A stretch of 64,000 bases of DNA from a virus, in IMG/VR virus record IMGVR_UViG_3300013286_000501, positions 16,060-80,059 of that record, one strand, 5' to 3'. Under the pieces are notes generated by a model. That model was not told the DNA's origin, did not search any database, and saw nothing but the letters and a program-made list of their open reading frames with translations. Of this stretch, positions 58,401 to 64,000 are shown one piece after another (the stretch's first letter is position 1; the number at the start of each line of letters is the position of its first letter). The position numbers were made by a program, and so were the translations under genes.

Positions 58401-58703
58401 ATAGACACTGGACGCAGCAAATGTAAACGTGCTAGAATACAATAGACCACCTGCACCACCACCACCACCTCGGTTATCTTGACTTGCACTACCCGCAGAT
58501 CCACCACCACCACCGCCTGCTACCACCAGCATTTCTAATGATGAAATAGCTGTGGTTGCAGTCAGTATGCCCGATGATGTAAAGATGTGAGTATTGTAGG
58601 CAACTCCGTTAACGTAGGTTGCGGTAAATGTTCCACCGACCAATGTGCTGGCCGCAGGTGGAACGTATCTCTGGCGTTTGATGATGCCTAAATCGTAAGT
58701 CAT
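52428..58703 (-). CDS. Giant LamG/Gly-rich tail fibre protein
   Basis: 2091 aa. Seven LamG/concanavalin-like domains (about residues 134-285, 554-711, 778-934, 1291-1457, 1508-1668, 1724-1874 and 1924-2087), each with an F/V-G/D-(S/T)-DYL or NYL start, a GDFTIE(A/C/M)W core and a G-Y-I-S-N-L-R end. Gly-rich stretches (about 50-105, 335-490, 950-1190) separate some of them. Domains 2 and 5 are nearly identical at the DNA level. Likely multivalent glycan receptor binding. No fibre chaperone is visible. Confidence 0.85.
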   Translation of the reverse strand: MTYDLGIIKRQRYVPPAASTLVGGTFTATYVNGVAYNTHIFTSSGILTATTAISSLEMLVVAGGGGGGSAGSASQDNRGGGGGAGGLLYSSTFTFAASSVYIITVGAGGGNATNGGNSSFSLQSVTGATSVAFNGSNYLSAASNATFAFGTGDFTVEAWVNSSVAPGANLPIAQSDALGSSTNNKWWFAFAGGGLFFGTHSSGGFSVVTTTAFSAGTWYHVAVTRAAGVMRLFVNGVSTAFTTSGTPSGYSLSQGGLTVGAMSTPSYWTGYISNLRIINGTALYTATFTPSTIPLTSVTNTVLLIAPTTASTVPVDTAGGNNLTLTGSPSINTLSPFNTTYLTTLGGGAGGVGPLPGSAGGSGGGGGAYLNAGNYAGGAGTAGQGNAGGQGGTDSSTYRNGGGGGGAGAVGSNASAAGGAGGAGLPYTLAGALIYYAGGGAGGGVGLAGGLGGGASSNGASATPNTGGGGGGNGSSTTVGGNGGSGIVIIRYLANPNTVPYDPNFTSNTLLLSNQSTVASFVTDASTNTALISILGDTRPYTFNPYNHGYYSNYFNGSTDYLTSPAAASNQLTADFTIECWIYPNSITTQQGIIGINATVSSGSAGFALYIETTGKLTFFVAGNTTVYTTTNSITINAWQHIAFVRLGSTNTLYVNGVSVFTNSVSPTWSATPVITIGRMYGDNTISTLNGYISNLRVVKGTAVYTGTFTPPTAPLTVTQNSGTNIAAITTTTSLLTAQSSRFIDTSYATIVTTLTLAGTPQIAQNTPFLVPGTITRAANSYAISFNGNTDYLSFTGNTNLVFGTGDWTVEFWAYLTSVPTQGTFLDLRGSGTAIPGAFNVFNAGGAFPNSFTVYNGTSHVATSGITPTANTWFHFAATKSSGTLRIFINGISYYSGTDSTNWSNGNNSIYIGRGFDTGAFYIPGYISNLRIVKGTALYPLPLSVSVPINYLVVAGGGGGGGSLAGGGGAGGLLASSATISSGGTVVITVGAGATATGVNNAAGSTGTNSVILGAGLSITAIGGGGGGSYIGAGTNLPSIGGSGGGAGSSETNTTYPGAAGTAGQGNAGGSGKGLNSYPTGGGGGAGGPGVDGLASGVSGGGGAGTYTSIISTSLATTLSVGQVSSGTVWFAGGGSGAQYTGSSPAASGGVGGGGRGGGPTSGAPGSNGTSFTGGGGGGGNYSQGGGGAGGSGVVIIAHPNTISTATVTGSPTIANTGGNIVYIFTATGSISFAPGNFTPPTAVLTATTATVLLTAQSDRIVDVSTFSNTLTVVSGAKAVDINPFGYTTGAVTTNIGSAYFDGTGDYLIVTTATSNITLTADFTIEMWIYPTNVTGSFNLLALGTEATSRYVIVITNGALVTNIFGSGSVTMGGTIPINAWTHVSVIRVGTTIRGYLNGVVLGTTDANAATLGNNGPVRVGSDASGASVFIGYMSNVRIIRGQALYTTNFVVPTLPLTATTATQLLTLQTSVAAKNTSVFDYGPFKNLVTPTGTPAQGSFSPYGANWSVFFNGSTDYLTSPASAANQLTADFTIECWIYTTSVAAQEGIIGINATVSSSAAGFALYVTTAAKLTFFVAGNTTVYTTTNSITINAWQHIAFVRSGTTNTLYLNGVSVFTNSVSPTWSATPVITIGRIFGDNTGSTFNGYISNLRILKGTALYTTSFTAPTLPLNLPANIFLLACASNRFNDVSGVTISNTSTFTTAGTPSISRFTPFPNQGYNKGVIGGSTYFNAVGDYLNVPNTPALVFGTRDFSVECWIYASASAQNISYTIPSSWGVVVFGNALYWQFNSSNLQTGGTVPLYAWTHIAISRASSVTKGFINGVQVFSAADTNNYAGTANRIIGPDGSSGVFYLSDFRVINGTALYTSNFTPTTAPLRAAPNTALLLNMTDAAVTDASMQSNLSTVGDARSLTTTIKKYNSSLMYFDGAGDYLTIPSNPAFLMTGDFTIEAWVYSTLNGANNSIISRWATSNLQFIFKVVSSRLVLVWYLGVTNTLTGTTTTVSANQWTHVAVTRSGTTVRLFVNGVVDATTGTASGTIGISNAPVLVGATDSNTPTDFWNGYIDDLRFANGTVRYITAFTPPTTPPKPR
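53733..54170. repeat. LamG domain 5 DNA, near-copy of 56600-57040
   Basis: Long stretches are identical to the domain-2 region, including about 60-base runs, with scattered substitutions elsewhere. Internal duplication within the fibre gene. Confidence 0.8.
56600..57040. repeat. LamG domain 2 DNA, near-copy of 53733-54170
   Basis: Partner of 53733-54170. Divergence is mostly at third codon positions in the less conserved parts. Confidence 0.8.
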
Positions 58704-58707
58704 CGAG

Positions 58708-59070
58708 TTAAACTGTTGGGAATGTAACTGCTACCCAAGTTAGGGTATTTTCGTCCCATGTATAAGATGTATTTTCTGTTGGAGTGGGCATTGCTACAGG
58801 AGCAGTCCAAATACAGGTCTCTTCGTTTAAGATCCAGCTTGCGAATGGTTGTGGTGCATAAAACGCATCTCTAGTGCTATCGTATATATATCCAATACCT
58901 GCATAGTTTTTACGCAGTGGGCGCCCTTGAGGGTGCTGACCGGCATATGTATTATAACTAGTTTGTACCCAGTCACTGGGGCTACCTACTAATCCTGTAT
59001 CGATGAAATCTTGTTCTGCAACAATAACCTGTGTTACGATTCCATTTTCTACTTTTGCAAAATGACTCAT
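58708..59070 (-). CDS. Tail-fibre-associated phage protein, 120 aa
   Basis: [60 protein letters not shown]: a recurrent T4-like cyanophage family next to fibre genes. Probably fibre or tail-collar accessory. Confidence 0.7.
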   Translation of the reverse strand: MSHFAKVENGIVTQVIVAEQDFIDTGLVGSPSDWVQTSYNTYAGQHPQGRPLRKNYAGIGYIYDSTRDAFYAPQPFASWILNEETCIWTAPVAMPTPTENTSYTWDENTLTWVAVTFPTV

Positions 59071-59105
59071 TTGTATAATCCTTTTAGATGATCTTGTTAT
59101 AGTGT

Positions 59106-59113
59106 TATTTATA
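59106..59113 (-). promoter_or_regulatory. T4-type late promoter (TATAAATA)
   Basis: TATAAATA on the minus strand, 35 bases before the 120-aa fibre-associated gene. Confidence 0.6.
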
Positions 59114-59129
59114 ACAAGATATCTTCATA

Positions 59130-59366
59130 CTATTGAATTATTGCAGTCGAAGTCTCTTTATCAATTGTCATTGTGCCTTCGCAGGCAAAGTTCCAGTCAT
59201 CGTTTCCCAGTCCATCACCTGTAATTTCATCATGTACAGGAACGTTGATTTTAACGTGTTTAAATAGGTATTCTTTACCGTCCTGGAATACACGCCACAC
59301 GTGATCTCGTGTGCCACGTCCGTTTTGACCTCGACTTTTGTTAAATCTTATGTGGAACTTGCTCAT
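59130..59366 (-). CDS. Phage protein of unknown function, 78 aa
   Basis: MSKFHIRFNKSRGQNGRGTR, DHVWRVFQDGKEYLFKHVKI. Resembles a conserved cyanophage tail-region family (from memory). Overlaps the oxygenase gene end. Confidence 0.6.
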   Translation of the reverse strand: MSKFHIRFNKSRGQNGRGTRDHVWRVFQDGKEYLFKHVKINVPVHDEITGDGLGNDDWNFACEGTMTIDKETSTAIIQ

Positions 59367-60112
59367 ACAATCACTGGTGCATCAGATACGGGCTGCTGTT
59401 GCGGCGAATCAACTACTGTAATATTGAAATGGATAAATCTCACAGCTTTAGATGAAGCGTTTCTAGTTATTGAATGTGAAAGCCAACTGTTGGCAAACAT
59501 TAACAATCCAGGTTCCGGAACAAAGTTAATACTGCTACTGGCATAGGTAATATCAGTCATGTTAAGTTCGGGCAAATTGATCTGCTTTTTAGCCGGACGA
59601 GGATCGTGTATTAGAATACGCTGGCTGTCTTTGGGAACATCTAGGAAATAAAATCCAACAAGTTGAGATCCTAATCCATGTACATGTTCGTCCATTGCAG
59701 AATGTCTGTGATGCTCTTGACACCACATTTCCGTGAACACTACATTTTTAGTCCGCATATCGTGTCCCTGACTTTCTAATATGTTCCAACCAGTTGCACC
59801 AATGTAGTTGACAAATTCAACCATCCTGGGATCGTTGAACAGGTTATCTGTTTGATACAGTGGATAGATTGGATCCATCTTTGGCTGCTCTTTCTTTCGT
59901 TGAGTAAGAGCTTCAGTTGATACAGTTCTAACTGTATTCAAGTATTCTGGTTTCTTAATTGAATAGATATTAGTGGGAAAATACGAAGTGATCTCTAATT
60001 GATTGTTGGTGTCTGCAGAGGGCTCATAAGTGTCTCCTACAATCACAGGCCCATTATTTGCTAACTCTATGCTAGAATTTCCCACAAGTATAGAGTTATT
60101 GGTATCGTTCAT
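59363..60112 (-). CDS. Putative 2OG-Fe(II) oxygenase, 249 aa
   Basis: HRHSAMDEHVHGLGSQLVGF ... LIHDPRP ... NSWLSHSITRN ... RFIHFNI fits the H.H..., H and R layout of a phage 2OG-oxygenase family found near tail genes. May hydroxylate a fibre or a host component; activity unproven. Confidence 0.65.
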   Translation of the reverse strand: MNDTNNSILVGNSSIELANNGPVIVGDTYEPSADTNNQLEITSYFPTNIYSIKKPEYLNTVRTVSTEALTQRKKEQPKMDPIYPLYQTDNLFNDPRMVEFVNYIGATGWNILESQGHDMRTKNVVFTEMWCQEHHRHSAMDEHVHGLGSQLVGFYFLDVPKDSQRILIHDPRPAKKQINLPELNMTDITYASSSINFVPEPGLLMFANSWLSHSITRNASSKAVRFIHFNITVVDSPQQQPVSDAPVIV

Positions 60113-60121
60113 TATATTCCT

Positions 60122-60601
60122 TTATTGTGTTACAAGATTTCCGTATTCGTCTAATTGCGGTGGAGTAGGAAATACCACCGCAAAAGGATCTGTAACTGTA
60201 ATAGATTGTAGCACACTTAAATAGGTTTGCCAAGCAGTTTGGATATCTCCAGTAGTTTCGGCAATTTTAGCAGTGGCCAGTTCTGATAGAGCAGTAATAT
60301 CATTGTTTACAATTACTCGACGATCAGCAATAGTTTTGGTTTTTTCTGCAAGCGTCATTTCTCTGACACTCCAGGTGTCTTTGTAAGTAACACCATCTTC
60401 AGCCAATTGATAAGTGCATTCTGCTACTTGTAGATTGCCAACGGGCATTACATCTAGACCTGGACGTTCTACGCGAACAAATGGTGCAAAACCTTCAGGT
60501 GGATTTTCTAAATCAAATCCCGGAAAAGCCTGCAATAGGTTATCTGGCAAAATTGGGTGTTGCCACGGTTGGCCATCACGGACCTGTATGAATAATTTCA
60601 T
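60122..60601 (-). CDS. Tail-fibre assembly-like protein, 159 aa
   Basis: MKLFIQVRDGQPWQHPILPD, FPGFDLENPPEGFAPFVRVE, and a helical middle (ADRRVIVNNDITALSELATA) match phage tail proteins common in T4-like genomes. Lies between the giant fibre gene and the oxygenase. Confidence 0.65.
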   Translation of the reverse strand: MKLFIQVRDGQPWQHPILPDNLLQAFPGFDLENPPEGFAPFVRVERPGLDVMPVGNLQVAECTYQLAEDGVTYKDTWSVREMTLAEKTKTIADRRVIVNNDITALSELATAKIAETTGDIQTAWQTYLSVLQSITVTDPFAVVFPTPPQLDEYGNLVTQ

Positions 60602-60662
60602 ATGTTAAACTCCTTTAATGTGTTTATTTAAATTCTTTCGAAATGCTGTGTTAGAATTCTGA

Positions 60663-63600
60663 TTAGCCTAGGCCTGCGCATACCTGTGTGCTAGGGAATT
60701 TGCGGGCTTGTCCTGGCCATACAACACGAACTGCCCCACCACCACCGGCACCACCACTGGCGGCACTGGTACCTCCAGCACCTACTACCACAGTATATGC
60801 AGTACCAGAAGTTACAGGAAACGAATTGATATAAGCTAATCCACCGCCGGCTCCACTGGCAAAACCTATGTTGGTTGAGGGAGTGTTGCCTGATCCACCA
60901 CCACCACCGTAGTTGCCACCTTTACCGGCACTAACAGTATATGGCGAACCATCAGTTCCGCCACTGCCCCCATAACCGCCAGCATGTCCTAAAGTGATAT
61001 TTGATCCCCCTGCACCATTACAACCTTGTCCAAATAATCCAACACCGCCACCGCCGCCGGGGCCGCATACACTAACTCCGCCAGAACCGCCAGCACCGCC
61101 AGAGCCGGCAGTACCGTTTGCACTAGTGTTACGTACACCGTCACCACCTGCACCACTATAACCACCGGCACCGCCACCAGATGCAGCCATTAAGCCGCTA
61201 CCACCGGCACCAAAACCGCCATTATATCCAATAAATCCTGTAGCACCTGTATTGAGTCCGGGGCCGGCCCATGATCCGCCTGCAGTACCACCGCTGCCGA
61301 TGCCAGTATTAGAGACAGTACCTTGTTTTCCCGCGCCTGCTTGTAGTATTGAAGTACCGACAAAATAACTTGGACTTCCTACACCAGAAAAATTACACTG
61401 GGTTCCGTAACTAATAGCACCTGCTCCGCCACCGCCCACAGCAACAATACTGACTGAAGTTACGTTAGCAGGTGCGACCCAACTATATGTTCCCGGTGTA
61501 GTATAGGACGTGCTGCTTGATAGAACAAGAGTAGTAGCACTGTTTGACGCTGTAGAGAATGCACTGTTTCCCACTAGATTAGTTGCATACATTTGGAAAG
61601 TGTATGTTGAAAATAATGGCAGTCCGGTGAATACAATAACACCACTATTAGTAAATGACGTCGTGGTACTTAATGTAATATTGCCCGGAGTCGATACCGC
61701 AGTGTAAGAAATAATTGGTAAAAATCCTGTATTCTGCGGACCAGTAAATGAAACAATAATTGATCCGGTTGATGTATTTGCAAATCCTGCAGCACTTGTT
61801 ATTGTAGGTGCATCTGGCACTGTATATTTAGATAATAAACCAGAGTTGATGTTAGATACACAGAAGGATGGGAATCTACGTAGATTGCCCGGCCATACTA
61901 TACGCACTGCGCCCCCGGCTCCGGCAGCACCGCCGGGGTAAGTTTGGCATCCCGGAATGCCACCATTGCCAACAGTTACGGTATATGATCCTGAAACTGT
62001 GTAATTATTAAGGTAGACTAATCCTCCTCCACCACCCCCTGTGTCACAAGCGCGGCAGGTCGAGCCGGCGCCGCCGCCACCGTATAAACCACCTACTCTA
62101 GTAGTATGTACGCCAACTCCGCCGCCTTGGCCGCCTGAACCTCCGCCAGGTACACAAGTATTGAGGTGTTGAGCTAGACCGTTTGGTCCAATACCGTATA
62201 TACCAACACCGCCACCACCACCGTTACAATTTCCACCCCCACCACCACCTCCGACACCGCTAGTAGCATTGGCAGTTAATCCGCCATTACCGCCGGGTCC
62301 CGCATAACCGGCCGCACCACCGCCACCAAACCTGTTTGCTCCAGATGAACCACCACTATTGACAACTGTTCCAGCAGGGCCGGATCCTGAACCGCCAGTT
62401 GCAGTTACGCCCATGGAGCCGCCGGATCCCGCAGATGCTACTAATATTGTAGTAGCAGACGGGGTATAAACAAATGTGCTAGCAGCGCCGGTAACCCCGG
62501 GAACCATCGCGGTGCTAGGGCCCTTTTGCTCGCCGCTGCCGCCGCCACCAACTAGCAATAGGCTAACTGAAGTTACGCCCGCAGGTGGAAGCCAACTGTA
62601 TGATCCTGCTACAGTATAAACTGACTCACCAAATGCATATGGATATACAATAGATGCTGTACTAATTGTTCCTGTTGATCCCACAACGTTTACTGCATAT
62701 ACTGTAGCTGTGTAGGTTAATGTATTATCAGGGATACCAGTAACTATAACGGTATTGGACGCAGTTGTAGTAGTTGATAACGATGCTGTATAATTGCCAG
62801 GTTGTACTCTAGCAACATAAGATGCTACCGGACCGGCTCCACCCGAGTTATCTGGACCAATAAATGTCACAGCTATGCTCGAAGTGCTGGCAAATGTGGA
62901 ACTTGTTATTGTGGGAATCCCGGGAGCAGTAGGAGTATATGCGGTAGTTGCACTTGGACTATTTCCCGCAACGTTTGTTCCATATAGGGTAATAGTTGCA
63001 CTGTTGGCAAAGTTAAAACTATTGTTTGAGATTACCAGTGTAGCCGAACCACTGGTCAATGACGATGATGTTGTTATGCTGTAACCACCAACAGCCAATG
63101 TGTAAGAACCGTTGTATAATTGTAGGTTAGTGGTCAAGCTGGGAATGGTATATGTTACAGACAAGCTGGTTGGACTTGATACAGTGTAACTTGAGATAGT
63201 CGGAGCAGCAGTGACTGAATATGAAGATGTTGTTAGAACACTGCAATTAACTACCTGTGTTAATGGAAATGCTCTGTTTACACCCCATAATACTCTACCA
63301 CCGCCGCGAGCACCGGATACACCGCTAGTAGAACCACCCCCACCACCAACTACCAGTGTGTAAGTATTACCCGGAATTGTCCCATAACCGTTTGCATAGG
63401 CTAAATTGCCGCCACCACCACCTACACCAGTAGTATTAGATCGAGCGCTGCCGCCACCATAAAGGCCGGGTGTTCCGCCATTGTTAACACCAACAAGGCC
63501 GCAACCTCCCACAGTTCCGCCACTACCACCCAACCCACCTGACCCAGCGCCGCTGGGGTTTACTGCGCCGCCGGCGCCGTTAGCGCCTTGTCCAAATAAT

Positions 63601-64000
63601 CCAACACCACCACCACCACCACCACGGTTATCAGTGGTGGCATAACCGCCACCACCACCACCACCACCGGTGCCTGCTGATCCATTACCAAGGCCGCCCT
63701 GCCCTGAATATCCAGCAGCACCTTGACCACCAAAGCCGCTACCGGATGTGGTATTATTTGTACCACCGTTATTTCCCCCGCCCGACAGTGCAGATCCACC
63801 GATTACGGCACCAGTGGCGCTGGCAGATCCAGCACCACCGCCGCCCCCACCAGCATTTAGTACAGTTGCGCCGTTAAATGTACTAGCACCTCCATTGCAG
63901 CCGCCAGTGTTGCCATAGCCACCGCCACCGCCACCTACGACAACAACAGCTACTCTGGTCACACCAGCAGGAGCTACCCAACTGTTACTGCCAGCCGCAG
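60663..64000 (-). CDS. Gly-rich/Fn3-like giant fibre protein (5' end off window)
   Basis: Open from beyond the right edge to the stop at 60663; at least 1112 codons are visible, and the frame stays open past a GTG at 63962. Repeating W-(V/L)-x-P-A-G/N-V-T-S-V units start long poly-Gly segments. Three Fn3-like segments (PTITSSTFASTSSIAVTFIG near the middle) separate them. Architecture resembles the LamG fibre, so probably a second receptor-binding or adhesive fibre. Confidence 0.8.
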   Translation of the reverse strand, partial: AAGSNSWVAPAGVTRVAVVVVGGGGGGYGNTGGCNGGASTFNGATVLNAGGGGGGAGSASATGAVIGGSALSGGGNNGGTNNTTSGSGFGGQGAAGYSGQGGLGNGSAGTGGGGGGGGYATTDNRGGGGGGVGLFGQGANGAGGAVNPSGAGSGGLGGSGGTVGGCGLVGVNNGGTPGLYGGGSARSNTTGVGGGGGNLAYANGYGTIPGNTYTLVVGGGGGSTSGVSGARGGGRVLWGVNRAFPLTQVVNCSVLTTSSYSVTAAPTISSYTVSSPTSLSVTYTIPSLTTNLQLYNGSYTLAVGGYSITTSSSLTSGSATLVISNNSFNFANSATITLYGTNVAGNSPSATTAYTPTAPGIPTITSSTFASTSSIAVTFIGPDNSGGAGPVASYVARVQPGNYTASLSTTTTASNTVIVTGIPDNTLTYTATVYAVNVVGSTGTISTASIVYPYAFGESVYTVAGSYSWLPPAGVTSVSLLLVGGGGSGEQKGPSTAMVPGVTGAASTFVYTPSATTILVASAGSGGSMGVTATGGSGSGPAGTVVNSGGSSGANRFGGGGAAGYAGPGGNGGLTANATSGVGGGGGGGNCNGGGGGVGIYGIGPNGLAQHLNTCVPGGGSGGQGGGVGVHTTRVGGLYGGGGAGSTCRACDTGGGGGGLVYLNNYTVSGSYTVTVGNGGIPGCQTYPGGAAGAGGAVRIVWPGNLRRFPSFCVSNINSGLLSKYTVPDAPTITSAAGFANTSTGSIIVSFTGPQNTGFLPIISYTAVSTPGNITLSTTTSFTNSGVIVFTGLPLFSTYTFQMYATNLVGNSAFSTASNSATTLVLSSSTSYTTPGTYSWVAPANVTSVSIVAVGGGGAGAISYGTQCNFSGVGSPSYFVGTSILQAGAGKQGTVSNTGIGSGGTAGGSWAGPGLNTGATGFIGYNGGFGAGGSGLMAASGGGAGGYSGAGGDGVRNTSANGTAGSGGAGGSGGVSVCGPGGGGGVGLFGQGCNGAGGSNITLGHAGGYGGSGGTDGSPYTVSAGKGGNYGGGGGSGNTPSTNIGFASGAGGGLAYINSFPVTSGTAYTVVVGAGGTSAASGGAGGGGAVRVVWPGQARKFPSTQVCAGLG

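Noticed and set aside
1-64000. Bacterial chromosome interpretation because of dnaK, clpX, tmRNA, nrdA and coq7.
   Set aside because: Gene packing, T4-like conserved small proteins, late promoters, PAAR tip, tail spike and fibre genes point to a phage. Housekeeping genes occur singly, without their usual partners (no dnaJ, grpE, clpA or clpP seen).
1-64000. CRISPR arrays or insertion sequences.
   Set aside because: No regular repeat-spacer pattern, transposase gene or terminal inverted repeats were found by reading.

Overview
The window looks like an internal piece of the genome of a large T4-type myovirus (a jumbo or huge phage) that infects a Gram-negative proteobacterium. It does not look like a bacterial chromosome. 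Nearly all genes lie on the minus strand, are packed with ATGA or TAATG overlaps, and are mostly small. Many resemble conserved genes of unknown function from T4-like cyano- and pelagiphages. Virion genes recur: a PAAR spike tip, a beta-helix tail spike, lectin/Gly-rich fibres and a prohead-like protein. Two promoter types occur: consensus sigma70-like TTGACA-N17-TATAAT, and T4-late-like TATAAATA. Host clues (curli, small outer-membrane barrels, an LpxH-like enzyme, Coq7, a permuted tmRNA) point to an alpha- or betaproteobacterium. No source label was given, so this is inference from gene content.

Layout, left to right; minus-strand genes are transcribed right to left. 1-3290: curli module (csgF, csgG, curlin, FecR-domain protein). 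3363-9033: small phage genes, then a stress/pigment operon driven by a perfect sigma70 promoter (dnaK, hsp20, clpS, heme oxygenase, PcyX-like bilin reductase). 9030-12080: small phage proteins, including a tandem paralogue array. 12084-16155: metallophosphoesterase, a plus-strand DUF454 membrane gene, an Ala-rich coiled-coil protein, and a GT4 plus LpxH-like pair. 16199-20827: rubrerythrin/rubredoxin, SGNH hydrolase, exoribonuclease, a DNA methyltransferase with an EcoRI-like endonuclease, and bS21. 20814-25356: clpX and T4-type phage genes. 25371-27898: two outer-membrane barrels, a circularly permuted tmRNA and structured leaders. 27899-31766: virion and small genes, glutaredoxin, nrdB. 32057-34308: a membrane/redox operon (DoxX, Coq7, cytochrome c and small membrane proteins). 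34328-37661: class II aldolase, A-type Fe-S carrier, nrdA. 37700-45386: tail spike, MGME1-like exonuclease and structural genes. 45563-46846: plus-strand island (microproteins, GNAT). 46940-49017: metallopeptidase, secreted nuclease, FkbM methyltransferase. 49014-64000: a giant glycosyltransferase fusion and two giant fibre genes with accessory tail proteins.

Putative roles. Virion and DNA-metabolism genes (NrdA/NrdB/glutaredoxin, nucleases, methyltransferase) support replication. Another set appears to remodel the host: proteostasis and ribosome rescue (DnaK, Hsp20, ClpS, ClpX, tmRNA, bS21), electron transfer and redox (Coq7, cytochrome c, DoxX, rubrerythrin), tetrapyrrole/bilin chemistry (heme oxygenase with PcyX), envelope and biofilm (curli, LpxH/GT, barrels), and exclusion of other DNA (restriction-modification, secreted nuclease). 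The most novel parts are the Coq7/cytochrome c/DoxX operon, the heme oxygenase-PcyX pair inside a heat-shock operon, the viral permuted tmRNA beside viral ClpX/ClpS, and the EcoRI-like restriction system.
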